From Obelidium mucronatum (lineage: Eukaryota; Chytridiomycota; Chytridiomycetes; Chytridiales; Chytriomycetaceae): a stretch of 62,594 bases of DNA. Below, one piece after another: positions 52,462 through 61,938 of this stretch. The position numbers and the translations under genes are program-made. Numbering within the stretch: position 1 is the first letter of the stretch; each line of letters begins with the position of its first letter. The DNA lies in assembly GCA_025765595.1 (NCBI GenBank), contig JAIVFH010000158.1, positions 1 to 62,594 of the forward strand. Reading direction: 5' to 3'. The notes under the pieces were generated by a model. The model did no database searches. It had not been told where the DNA came from and saw only the letters and a program-made list of their open reading frames with translations.

Positions 52462-53064
52462 ATGGACGCCAACTACTTAAAGCACGCAGTCGGCCCCAGT
52501 CTGACTGCCGCAATTTCGTCGCTCCTCGCCCATCCACACCCAAACCAAATAAGTGATCCAATCCACCACGTTGCGCGACACCTCCTCCATCAAGATCAAG
52601 TTCTAAACAACCAAATGGCGCAAAAAAAGAAACTTGGGAATATTCAATACATGATTGATGCTGAAAAGGCGCGTGTGAAACATATCAATGATTGTAAAAA
52701 GGTGAGTCGCAAAATAACATTCAATTGAACCGCACGACAAATTAATCATGTTTCTTTATATTCTCTCTTTTTTGCTTAGAAAATAGGGATGCAGCTGGAG
52801 GAAGGAATTGCGCGGATGGAGCAAAGGGCGTTGGATCGAAAGACGATAGCTGAGAATGATGCAAAACAAGCGAGGGATGATGCCGAAGCTGTAGCGGCAG
52901 CAGAAGCTGCTGCATCCACAGCTGAAGCTGAAGTATCGATCGTGCAAGAAAAGCCAGAGATTGTCGCAGTTGAGCCAGTGCCTGCCGTTGAACCCAATGC
53001 ATCAGAGGAAGGAAGCGGCAGTCCGGCTGAAGCAGAGGAAAACGAAACGCCAGATGAAGAATAA
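52462..53064 (+). CDS. DPY30-domain protein
   Basis: Exons 52462-52701 and 52780-53064 with a 78-nt intron (GTGAGT...GCTTAG) give 174 aa. Residues 5-50 form the DPY30 dimerisation motif: YLKHAVGPSLTAAISSLLA....ISDPIHHVARHLLHQD, with the typical DPI..VA.yLL end. A charged coiled coil follows (about residues 55-115) and a Glu/Ala-rich acidic tail ends ENETPDEE. DPY30-like modules dock on amphipathic helices in COMPASS histone methyltransferase and in flagellar radial-spoke proteins. The coiled-coil extension fits the flagellar kind better, which would suit zoospores; that choice is inference. Confidence 0.7.
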
Positions 53065-53131
53065 TGAACAAAATATTAACCAACCCTTCAATTCATTATT
53101 ATACACTCATCATTTCAAGTCAATATTTACT

Positions 53132-53926
53132 CTATTTAAATGCTGAATGCGACAGCAGCAGCCGCGCCACTTCAAAGTGTCCATTTGTTGTTGCCGAAAT
53201 CACAGCTGCGCAATTCTGTGCTTTTGGATCCACCCTTGGATCTTGCAGCAACAGCTTGCATACTTCCAAGTGTCCGTTCTGCGCCGCCAGTCGAATCGAG
53301 TAATTGTCATTAACTCCCGGATGCACCCTTTCGTCTGCCAAAAGCACCTTAATAACTTCAACGTGTCCGTTCTGACTTGCGATTCTTATAGCAGCACCGC
53401 CTCTCGCCAAAGGATTCACATTCGGGTCTTTGAGAAGCATAGAAACCATCTCAGCGTGACCCAACCGCGAAGCCCAAATAATCAGCCGATTATCTTGACT
53501 CGAAGTAACAAAGTGGCTCGACTCCCGCATCTTTGTCTTTATCAGACGTAAGGCTTGATGTCTTGGCAGGTTCCAGCGTTCAGGCCACATTAAACTATTC
53601 ACTTCTGGGTTTGCGACTGTCTTTGCTTGCGCCCAGTCGTTTGCACGAAGCATTTCTCCGTATATGACTACTTTGTAGGTGAAGGGGAGGTTTGTCCAGC
53701 CTTCGTATTTGATGTTGGATGAGTCCAGAAACTCCCATAGATCCAAACCAGAGATTTTGTGCTGAGTTCGAAAGTGACGTCTGGCAAAAGGGATGCTGGC
53801 GAGAAGTGAGGGTGCTAGATGGTGTTTGGAGGCTAGGGCGAGGTGTACAAGGTTTCCGTCGACTGGAAGGTGGATGAGAGTCTCTTCTAGAGCATCGAGA
53901 GTGAGACCAGAAGTCAAGCTAGTCAT
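53132..53926 (-). CDS. F-box-like/ankyrin-repeat protein
   Basis: Single exon, 264 aa, intact. N-terminal module LTLDALEETLIHLPVDGNLVHLALASKHHLAPSLL followed by SIPFARRHFRTQ, then the family linker LWEFLDSSNIKYEGW and MWPERWNLPRHQAL. Four ankyrin-type repeats follow (DPNVNP..GGAAIRIASQNGHVEVIKVLL and similar). It ends after a partial fifth repeat. One of five members in this window; the shortest intact one. The start is the Met just before the F-box-like segment. Confidence 0.8.
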   Translation of the reverse strand: MTSLTSGLTLDALEETLIHLPVDGNLVHLALASKHHLAPSLLASIPFARRHFRTQHKISGLDLWEFLDSSNIKYEGWTNLPFTYKVVIYGEMLRANDWAQAKTVANPEVNSLMWPERWNLPRHQALRLIKTKMRESSHFVTSSQDNRLIIWASRLGHAEMVSMLLKDPNVNPLARGGAAIRIASQNGHVEVIKVLLADERVHPGVNDNYSIRLAAQNGHLEVCKLLLQDPRVDPKAQNCAAVISATTNGHFEVARLLLSHSAFK

Positions 53927-54513
53927 AGTGCGTCTGTACGTGTATTTTTTTGGTTCTGTTATTTCAGCCTGATTTTGCTCCGATCTGCCTTTTCGAAATC
54001 AAACCCTGCATGCCAGAAAAATTTAATTTTTTTGGTATTACATCATTCATGTTTCACGACAAACGCACACAGTCTGCGGTCTATTGATTTCTTAAATATG
54101 TCGAATCGATGCATTGGTGATTAAAGTGTGCGAAATGAGTGCCAATAGCTACCTTTAGAGACTTTGTCACACCCAACTTACTAAGGGTTCAAATCATACA
54201 AAATCAATTGAGAGCAATTCTTTTTTGTAGAGCACGCGTTGGAAGTAAGTTTGTGGAGATAGAATCAGCAGCATCGGTTGAAGCAGGGACCGTGATCATA
54301 TCAACACTGGCTCCTTTGTACTGCTCCCAGCGACTGAATCAGCATATCAGAGTGAAGTATTCAAGCAGGACTCGGTTAGGCTAATGCAGCTGTTTTTCCA
54401 TCGCAATAATCAAGACGGCGTAGTAACAGCAGAAGATACCAGATGGGTCCGGCTGGACTTGCAAACGAGGCCATTTCACTTTTGTAAAATGTGGTCCAAC
54501 AAGTACCACTGTA
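53927..54513. other. Intergenic, no clear gene
   Basis: About 590 bp. The first part should be the promoter of the ankyrin gene. A plus-strand frame (54139-54384) encodes unremarkable sequence. I see no RNA gene or repeat. Confidence 0.4.
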
Positions 54514-54613
54514 CGACCCGTTCCAGTCGAAGTCATCGAGCAAATTGTCCTTCATTTGCCACTCAAAGGCCTTATCCCGATCGCGCGCTTGCTGGTTCCA
54601 ATGCTGCTTGGGG
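54514..54613 (+). pseudogene. Relic of an F-box-like/ankyrin gene start
   Basis: The sequence reads PVPVEVIEQIVLHLPLKGLIPIARLL-VPMLLG, the F-box-like start of the family, closest to PSLPVEVLEQILLNLPVRNLVPIALASK in the gene at 57800. It lacks a start codon in frame and the following ankyrin part. It is probably a fragment left by duplication and decay. Confidence 0.6.
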
Positions 54614-54764
54614 TTTTTCTTCTTGAAACAAAAAACATCGCAAGCGAAAGAGTGATTTTGCTTTGAAAATTAGAATGTGAAAAGAAAAATGATTGATAAT
54701 ATATTGCGTGATATGTGTTGGATAACGTTTTGTTCTCTTTTTCTTTGAATAGATTTAGCCAAAA

Positions 54765-56705
54765 TCAAATGTAAACATAACTGGGCAACAAGTGTGGATC
54801 CAAAGTAGTCCAAGGAATCAACGCATTCGCACCAGCCTCCTTATCATTCTGAATCTCACGAGACAAAACATCCATCGCGTCTCTGTACCCCTTCAAAGCA
54901 CAAGCGGTTCTAGGAGAAGCGATGGCAGTGTTGTTGTAGATCCAGTAAGTCTGTTCGTGCTCCTTTAATGGGACAAAGAAGCCGTTAATGGAAGACCAGG
55001 CACGGATCGCGTGGTCAATTGGTGGGAGCCATTCGATAATGTTTTCAAGGGTGACTTGGCCGGGAGTGGTTGGAATAGGCTTGTCTAAAAACAGCGTTCA
55101 TAAATAATTTTGAATAAGAGGTAACAAAGTTGACAACTTACAGAAAGCCCATGGTGCCATTGGGAAACCTCCCGCCCATTGAAACGTGAAAGAATTGTAC
55201 GCGTGGTGACGAACTGAAACCTTGAACTGAAGTAGCGCCAAGGTATCAATCAATTCCTCGCGAGTGCGGAAGGAGGATGGGAATCCTTTAACGTTCCCGT
55301 GCAAGAGAGATGAGGTATCGTGTGCGAAGGCTTGCAATTCCGGGTCGTTCTTGATGGATTCGTCGGAGTCATAGTAAATGTTGATGAGGTTCTTCATGAG
55401 GCCGTGGATGGCTGTGTAGTGCAAATTGAGGTACTTGAAGGCAGGGAATTTGGTAAGGCGGGGGTCTGTGGTCGGCTTGTCTTCGAAAAAGGACCACGAC
55501 GCTTGTCTGATGATTTTAAAGTGGAATAAGAAGAATTGAAGGGAGGGGCGAAAGACAACCCGATACAAACCTGGCCGCAAGTGAGAGCTCCTCGGCGAGA
55601 GTAGAAGCAGCGTTCAACTCAAAAACGCCACCGTCAGTAAGAAGCAACAACTGACCAGCAGCGACGATACCACTGTTTTGCTGCATCAAAGTGCTGACAA
55701 TAGCATTGACAGGGTGGGTTGCCGCCAAGGTTCTGAATTTACTTGTTTGAATTGGTTCGATTGCAATATGGGTATCGATAAAATGATCCACATCGTTACT
55801 TCTCCAGAAATCAACACCGTTTACAAGAAGCTTAGCAAGCAACCAATCACCAGGAGCACTGTTTGGGGTTACGATCATGCTCGGGTGAGTGTATGGATGA
55901 GTTTGAATGGCAAGAGGCATCAATTGCTTCTTTTCGTTACTGTAGTAAAACAGAGCCGTTGGAAAAGTCAAGTGGAACTTGTGCTTGTTAAGAACGCCAA
56001 GGGCAGTGTAAGCTGAGTGATCAACAACATAGAGATTTTCGTCCTTAAGAGCCTTTTCCAATGTATCTCCTTTATCCAAAACCCCAGCGATTTGTTCAGC
56101 CTTCACTGAAAAAGGGAGCTTGTTGGCAACGGGAGTCAGGAACCAGTGGGCATATGTCATTCTGGCGCGACCAAAGAATTCGTCCGACATCCAATCGCGG
56201 CCGTGCCAGTTTGGTTTGTCCAAATAGTTGTAGATGATGTCATAGCCATCGAGATCCTTGACCTCGTACTCAGACACTTTAAAATCAACACGTGCCTTGA
56301 GGACTCTTTCCGAGATGTCATTTTCCCATCCAGAGATCTAAATCTGATTTAAGTGATACGGAAACAAGGACGATCGCAAAATAAAGGAAGAGAGTATGTA
56401 GATACCTTTGAATAGAAATCGGTTTGATCTTGGAGGATAAACTGGTTGCCAAAGAGACCTCCTGGCCCCTTTGAAATACCAAAGCGGATCGTGTGAGTAT
56501 ACTCATCGCGGTTGATTGCAACAGTGGTTGCTCTAGCAACTGTGGCTGTGTCTTGGGCAGGAAGAACAAGACCATCGAAGGCTTGAGTGTTACAAGCAGT
56601 TGCTGTGTCTGAAGGTGAAGACGCTGTTGGCTGTGAGGCAATTGTGGCATTCTGAACGATGCCAAATGCGGTCAAAGCGGCAATGAATCCGGAGTAAGCG
56701 ACCAT
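54765..56705 (-). CDS. Secreted lipoxygenase
   Basis: Four exons, 56406-56705, 55571-56337, 55142-55506 and 54765-55084, with introns of 57-68 nt, give 583 aa. Signal peptide MVAYSGFIAALTAFGIVQ. Lipoxygenase signatures: DFWRSNDVDHFIDTHIAIEP..FRTLAATHPV (the His-x4-His metal ligands), later VRHHAYNSFTFQWAGGFP (His and Asn ligands) and the C-terminal Ile that completes the metal site (PSYVYI). The HPV and HAYN forms resemble fungal manganese or iron lipoxygenases. The enzyme adds oxygen to linoleate-type fatty acids to give hydroperoxides. Secretion suggests action on host or substrate lipids, or oxylipin signalling. Confidence 0.85.
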
Positions 56706-56717
56706 GTCAAGTGGGTG

Positions 56718-57698
56718 ATGAGGTTTGATTCAATGAGGATTTTGTTCAAAATGGTGACACAAAGCAAACTGATGTCTGTCCCCACCGAAATCATGACGCA
56801 AATCTTTGCTTGGATTCATCCTCAACAAGTCTTTGTGCTTCGGCGAGTCTCTCGGAGGATCAACGAAGTCCTGACTTCGAAGCACTTTGCTCGAAGAAAT
56901 CTGGCCATCTTTGCTCAACCACAGTTTGATCAGTTTACTGGACGGTGCCAGCGGAACTTCTCGACCCCGACGGATCTCGAATTCGTCTTTTTTATGGCTC
57001 CTGCCTCCTTCCAGTCTGTTTATTGCGAAACTTGTCTCGGTACATGGCGGTTAATCAACTGGCATTTCTATTCCAAATCCCATCAGAAGTATTTGCTGCG
57101 CAATCCGCTTGCCCTACATTGTCTAAAGGAGCTCAAAAAACTTCGTACTCTTGTTTTGCAAGGACTGCCGTTTCTGCTAACGTCATATCCAGCGACTCTG
57201 GACACTCTTGACCTGAGTGGAACTGTTTTTGGCGGACCATTCCCAAGTGATATTGCAGCTTTGAATAATCTCAGGTTTTTGTGTCTGGTGAATTGCAAAA
57301 TCACTGGTGCGCTCCCCGAAAGTCTGTGCTTCCTGATTAAGTTGGAACGTTTGAATTTGAATTTCAATGAGCTTGACGGTGTAATTGGGTCGTGGATTGG
57401 AAATCTAGTCAATCTTGAATACCTTCATTTTACCATGAATAATCTGGAAGGCAGTATTCCAAACGAAATCGGCGGATTGGTGCAATTGAAGTATGTGGGT
57501 ATGGAAGGGAATCGATTGAGTGGTTCTATTCCGGCATCATTCGGAAATCTCCTTAGATTACACACTGTCATGCTTGGCAAAAACCAATTGTCGGGTTGGG
57601 TACCGAGAGAGTTTGCGTTGCTTCCCGAGTTACGCATTTGTCACTTGGGTGGTAATCTTGACCTCAAGTGCGATTTTGAGAACCGATACGGGATTTAA
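56718..57698 (+). CDS. F-box/leucine-rich-repeat protein
   Basis: Single exon, 326 aa from the first ATG; the Met at 56751 (MVTQSKLM) is also plausible. Residues about 20-60 are F-box-like (SVPTEIMTQIFAWIHPQQVFVLRRVSRRINEVL). From about residue 140 there are eight leucine-rich repeats of the plant-specific/SHOC2-like 24-residue kind: LKKLRTLVLQG, LDTLDLSG, NLRFLCLVNCKITGALPESL, KLERLNLNFNELDGVIGSWIG, NLEYLHFTMNNLEGSIPNEIG, QLKYVGMEGNRLSGSIPASFG. The IPxxxGxL..L.xL consensus is plant-type and occurs in some chytrids and oomycetes. No transmembrane segment, so it is probably cytosolic. Divergent from the lipoxygenase. Confidence 0.75.
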   Translation: MRFDSMRILFKMVTQSKLMSVPTEIMTQIFAWIHPQQVFVLRRVSRRINEVLTSKHFARRNLAIFAQPQFDQFTGRCQRNFSTPTDLEFVFFMAPASFQSVYCETCLGTWRLINWHFYSKSHQKYLLRNPLALHCLKELKKLRTLVLQGLPFLLTSYPATLDTLDLSGTVFGGPFPSDIAALNNLRFLCLVNCKITGALPESLCFLIKLERLNLNFNELDGVIGSWIGNLVNLEYLHFTMNNLEGSIPNEIGGLVQLKYVGMEGNRLSGSIPASFGNLLRLHTVMLGKNQLSGWVPREFALLPELRICHLGGNLDLKCDFENRYGI

Positions 57699-57799
57699 GA
57701 ATACACTATCAAGCAATTACATTGCATGAGAAATATATCAAAATACGAACTTGTTTTTGATTGTGAACCAGGAAAAAAAAGCACGCAAAAGAACAAAAA

Positions 57800-58897
57800 A
57801 TGGTTCTTCTCCAACGACTGCCACCGTCACTACCAGTCGAAGTCCTCGAACAAATCCTCCTTAATTTGCCAGTCAGAAACCTTGTCCCTATCGCACTTGC
57901 ATCAAAGCACTTTCTAGCTCCATTGCTGCTTGGAAGCTACTCGTTTGCACAAAGACACACCCAGCTCAAACATGAATTAATGTCTTTCCGTCACTGGCGA
58001 TTCCTGCCATTGAAGCACCAAGTAGTCCTCCTTTATAACGCCATGACTTCCAACACGCCAGCAGCTGATCTTGCCCCAACTTGGCGACTCCTGACTTCCT
58101 GCACAATCAGGGCATTGCGAATTCAATACCCTGACTTCAACCCTTTCCAAGACGATGAACTGCTGAAATTTGTGTTGAGGGAGAGACGCCATTGGCTGCT
58201 TCGAGCACTTTTGGAAGACCAGCGTCTTTGTGCAGGTAACTCCCAATTGGTGTTTGAAAGAGGGCAAGTTTTAGTCCGGCGTCAAGGATCCCAGGAAACA
58301 CTTGTATTTCACTTTGAATGCAATCGCCACTTGCTCAATCTCCTCCTGGGGTCTTCCATTGTCGAAACCTTGATGAAAGATGACAGAGTTATTGTCTCGG
58401 ATTGTTTCCTGCATGAGCTATATTACGCATTTGTACGGTCTTATTGCCGTTTTGTTGATAACCATGATTCCTTTGAGTATGCTGCAGAAAAACTAGCCTT
58501 TGAAGGTTGGCGTAAAATATTTGTGGCAACCCTCACAAATCCGAGCACTTCCCCTGCACTTGTGTATAATATTGTGTTGGAAAGGGTACTTATGCCTAGG
58601 AGAGATCTTGCTGCAGAAACTGTTAACGTTGCGTTGGCTCATGGGCAGATCAATCCAGCTGCTTTGGATAATGAGCTGATCCGAGAAGCCTGCCGTTGTT
58701 GGAAACCTGAGGTTGTTGATCTATTATTGGACGATCATCGTGTTGTACTGGGGTGGAAACAGAGGATCTGGTACCGATTTTGGGCAGCTGTGGGGCGTCT
58801 TGGTGCCACCATCAGCAAACTAATTAGTGGGCTAATACAAGAATTGTTATTCTGGATTTTACGTTTGACGATAAGGATAATAGAACAAACTCAATGA
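57800..58897 (+). CDS. F-box-like protein with degenerate ankyrin region and hydrophobic C-terminus
   Basis: Single exon, 365 aa, intact. Starts with the family module PPSLPVEVLEQILLNLPVRNLVPIALASKHFLAPLLL and SYSFAQRHTQ. The middle has only faint ankyrin similarity (LRALLEDQRLC, LALAHGQINPAALDNELIREACRCWKPEVVDLLLDDHRVV). The last about 35 residues are strongly hydrophobic (LISGLIQELLFWILRLTIRII), which no other member has, so this one may be membrane-associated. Tail to tail with the 752-residue ankyrin gene, 23 bp apart. Confidence 0.7.
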   Translation: MVLLQRLPPSLPVEVLEQILLNLPVRNLVPIALASKHFLAPLLLGSYSFAQRHTQLKHELMSFRHWRFLPLKHQVVLLYNAMTSNTPAADLAPTWRLLTSCTIRALRIQYPDFNPFQDDELLKFVLRERRHWLLRALLEDQRLCAGNSQLVFERGQVLVRRQGSQETLVFHFECNRHLLNLLLGSSIVETLMKDDRVIVSDCFLHELYYAFVRSYCRFVDNHDSFEYAAEKLAFEGWRKIFVATLTNPSTSPALVYNIVLERVLMPRRDLAAETVNVALAHGQINPAALDNELIREACRCWKPEVVDLLLDDHRVVLGWKQRIWYRFWAAVGRLGATISKLISGLIQELLFWILRLTIRIIEQTQ

Positions 58898-58920
58898 TTC
58901 TCAATGAAAAATGAACTTCG

Positions 58921-61179
58921 CTATCCCAAGTCAGAAGCAACCCGAAGACACACCTTTTCAAAAACAGAGGGATCCGCACGTCCATCTTGCAGCAGCAACT
59001 TAACTACATCTTGGAACCCATTCGCACAAGCTGTTCGAATACAGCAGTTATCCAAAACAGTTGGATCCGCCCTTCCATCAACAAGAAGTAGCATCAATAA
59101 ATCCAAAACACCTTCTGAGCAAGCGTGAATAATCAGCGAGTTTTCGTCAAACGATGGGTCCACGCGTGAATCTGTGACAAGCAGGTTCAAGATTTCAAAG
59201 TTGCCGTTTTGGAACGCTTGGCGAATCGCTAGGTTGTTTTGCGCTCCTGGGTTTACAAGGGGATCCTGGAGGAGCTGGTGAACGACGCTTGGTTGGTTGA
59301 GTGAACAAGCGGAAATAAAAAGGGCATTGTCATTGAAGGTTGGATCTACGCGTGGATCGTTAAGGAGAGGTAGGAGGACTTTCGGGTCGCAAAAATAAGC
59401 CGCGTTTTTGATGGCTTGATTATTCAAATCAGATGGATCCACTCGAGGGTCCGCGAGGAGTAAAGGGACCAGAGTAGCGGCATTTGCGGATTCACAGGCT
59501 TTGCGGATGCAGTAATTTCGATCAGAAGCTGGGTTGCAGCGGCCGTCCTCCAATAAGAGTTTTACAACAGAAACATGATTGCGCACCACCGCTACTTGAA
59601 GGCATTCTTCGACTGGTGTAACTGCCGGGTGTGACAACAGAATGGGAACAATCTCTTCATGGCCCATGTTGGAAGCCGAGAGGATGCACGCGTTTTCATT
59701 CACTGAAGGATCGCAAGAGGGTATCCCAAGGAGGAGGTTGACTATACCCACGTATCCGTTCAAGCAGGCAAGCTCAAGAAAAGAATTGCTCAAATTATTT
59801 GACCGACAGCGGCTATCTTCCAGTAAAAGTTTTAGAACATAGGGGCGATTTGCTCGACAAGCAATATTAAGGCACATGTGACCCATCATTGTGGGATCGA
59901 ATCGCTGGTCGCCCAAAAGAAGCTCGACAAAATCTGCAGAACCGTTCGAACACGCCTGCATGAGCAAACTACTTCCTGAATCGAAGCTGGGGTGGGATTC
60001 TTTGTCGACCAACAGCAACGCAGCCATTTCGACATCATCAATTTCCATCGCATAATAAAGGCCCTCCATCACAGCACTTTGAGTCAAGTTGGTGAAGTTC
60101 ACCAACAGCCTGACCATCTCCACACCTCCTGTATCGGCGAGATTCTTGAAAGTGGCTGGACTGATTTCTACTACACGCTGGTAGCGTGGATTGGTTACAA
60201 CCAACTCAGCTATATCCATGCGTTCGCATTGAGACGCGGTTCGAAGAATTTCGCTGCATCGATGGGTCATATCAAACCGCTCATTCCCCAAAATCTGGTC
60301 CAACACATCAACGCGACGTGAATGTAAAGCGTTAGAGGCAAAGTTTGCTGTCACAAACTGAGGGTCGATTCGAGGGTGATTTAATAACAGATGCAAACAT
60401 GCGGCGTGGTATCTGTTATAAGCAATGTAGATTGTGTTTTCGGTAGGAATGACACGCGGGTGGGATAAGAGGGCCTTCAACACTTCTTCGTGTCCATAGA
60501 AGCAGGAATAACGAAGTGCGTGCTGGTTATTTACAGCTGGATCTGTTCTTGGGTCTTGGAGAAGCCGTTCAACTACTTTAGGGTGATTGTATTGAGCTGC
60601 CATCGTGATCGGGACACCATTCGCTTGTCCTGGATCGACTGTAGGAATCCTCAAGAGCAAGTTGACAATATCCAGGCGACCGTGTCTTGCCGCCCAGCAA
60701 AGCGGTCTGTTGTTCATGCAAGTTGGATCAAAGTCGAGAAGCACTGCGTTGTCCAGCAGCTTATTGAAGAGACGAAGGCTTTGAGTGCTAGAGACTGAGT
60801 TTTCGGTAAAGTGCCTCGGTATATAGTCCACATCGACCAAGCTGAAGTTGGTGAGCTGAGGGAGGCGAATAGGCGGCTTGTCAACAGCAAACAACCCACA
60901 AGCAATTACCACTTGGTAGTCTAGCGGCAGCCGGTGCGCTTCTATGGCGCAATGGCTCCAGAAGCCGCTGTAGCATTTGCCTGATGGATCCTGCCAAGGG
61001 ATAACAGTGGCGGCCAATAGGTGCTGGCAGTGGATTCTGGCAAAGCGAAGACTCCCAAACACGGAAGAACCAAAGAGAGCTTTCGACGAAAACCCGACAG
61101 AAACAACGTCAACCAGCGGAAGGTGCTTCAGGATGTCTTCGGCCACGTCAACAACTTGAAAGCAAGGATTCAAGGGCAT
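58921..61179 (-). CDS. Long F-box-like/ankyrin-repeat protein
   Basis: Single exon, 752 aa, intact. The N-terminal module is VVDVAEDILKHLPLVDVVSVGFSSKALFGSSVFGSLRFARIHCQ. About 17 ankyrin-type repeats follow from residue 145 to the end, with the family signature LLxDPRVDP..N.AIR.A...G....V..LL; the terminal loops are unusual (RCRSNNLSNSFLELACLNGYVGI). Cys and Asn near repeat starts (NYCIRKACE, NCCIRTACAN) recur. This is the largest member, probably a protein-binding scaffold. The short 30-bp gap to the next gene suggests compact spacing. Confidence 0.8.
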   Translation of the reverse strand: MPLNPCFQVVDVAEDILKHLPLVDVVSVGFSSKALFGSSVFGSLRFARIHCQHLLAATVIPWQDPSGKCYSGFWSHCAIEAHRLPLDYQVVIACGLFAVDKPPIRLPQLTNFSLVDVDYIPRHFTENSVSSTQSLRLFNKLLDNAVLLDFDPTCMNNRPLCWAARHGRLDIVNLLLRIPTVDPGQANGVPITMAAQYNHPKVVERLLQDPRTDPAVNNQHALRYSCFYGHEEVLKALLSHPRVIPTENTIYIAYNRYHAACLHLLLNHPRIDPQFVTANFASNALHSRRVDVLDQILGNERFDMTHRCSEILRTASQCERMDIAELVVTNPRYQRVVEISPATFKNLADTGGVEMVRLLVNFTNLTQSAVMEGLYYAMEIDDVEMAALLLVDKESHPSFDSGSSLLMQACSNGSADFVELLLGDQRFDPTMMGHMCLNIACRANRPYVLKLLLEDSRCRSNNLSNSFLELACLNGYVGIVNLLLGIPSCDPSVNENACILSASNMGHEEIVPILLSHPAVTPVEECLQVAVVRNHVSVVKLLLEDGRCNPASDRNYCIRKACESANAATLVPLLLADPRVDPSDLNNQAIKNAAYFCDPKVLLPLLNDPRVDPTFNDNALFISACSLNQPSVVHQLLQDPLVNPGAQNNLAIRQAFQNGNFEILNLLVTDSRVDPSFDENSLIIHACSEGVLDLLMLLLVDGRADPTVLDNCCIRTACANGFQDVVKLLLQDGRADPSVFEKVCLRVASDLG

Positions 61180-61208
61180 TTTATTTCAAGTCCGCAAGGA
61201 TACCCCAC

Positions 61209-61760
61209 TCAAAATGATGCCTCCTTCACCAAATTCCAAAATAATGTTGCAGCGTCTGAGTCCGTTTCCAGCGCCAAATTCAACCCACAGTCAATATCCG
61301 ACTCGTGATCCTCTTGTCTCAATGGTTTGGAATATGTCCTCTTCATTGTTGTGTGTTTTGCAAAATGCTGCGACATGTTGTCTCTTCTGGCAAATCTTTT
61401 TTTGCATCCGGGGTAAAGACACGCGTACGGCTTGAATCCATAATGGATTCTCATGTGTCTTTGCAGATGGCTCTTTGTGCAAACGATCATGGAGCAAATT
61501 TGGCATTGGTGAGACATGCTCGTGCGCACTCTTTTGGGTTTCTTTTTGGCTGCAGCGGTCTCTTTGTTGTAGAAGCGCTTTTGGAATTCGGGATCGGATT
61601 CTGTCTCTTGATCGGATTCTTGTTGCAAACGTTGGGTTCCCAAGGACAGTTCAGGCAAACCAGTATTTGCCATTTTATGTGCAGAGTTACTGTTTGTTTT
61701 TTCTTCAATGGAGATTCGAAGGGGTCGCTTTTTGGAAAAATCACGTCCAAGCATCTTCAA
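61209..61760 (-). CDS. C2H2 zinc-finger protein
   Basis: Single exon, 183 aa. Two adjacent C2H2 fingers: HQCQICSMIVCTKSHLQRHMRIH and YACLYPGCKKRFARRDNMSQHFAKH, joined by a YGFKP linker close to the TGEKP consensus. Basic patches precede them (KKKPKRVRTS). The pair, a first finger with CxxC and a second with CxxxxC and FARRDNMSQH, is the layout of fungal Msn2/4-, CreA- and related DNA-binding regulators. It is probably a nuclear transcription factor. The start at 61760 is the first Met; an upstream exon cannot be excluded. Confidence 0.75.
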   Translation of the reverse strand: MKMLGRDFSKKRPLRISIEEKTNSNSAHKMANTGLPELSLGTQRLQQESDQETESDPEFQKRFYNKETAAAKKKPKRVRTSMSHQCQICSMIVCTKSHLQRHMRIHYGFKPYACLYPGCKKRFARRDNMSQHFAKHTTMKRTYSKPLRQEDHESDIDCGLNLALETDSDAATLFWNLVKEASF

Positions 61761-61938
61761 TTCACCCGCAACAGGAAAAAAAGGCTGTTAAAACGTTCAT
61801 ATTTGATGATACAATCAGCTGCTGCTATATCCACGTGTAATCATTTGATCAGTTTGAAAACTTCCACGCAGTGGCGTTCATTGGTGACGTTGGTACTTCG
61901 GAAGTCACATTCTCGAAGCTTATTTTATTGATCCAAAA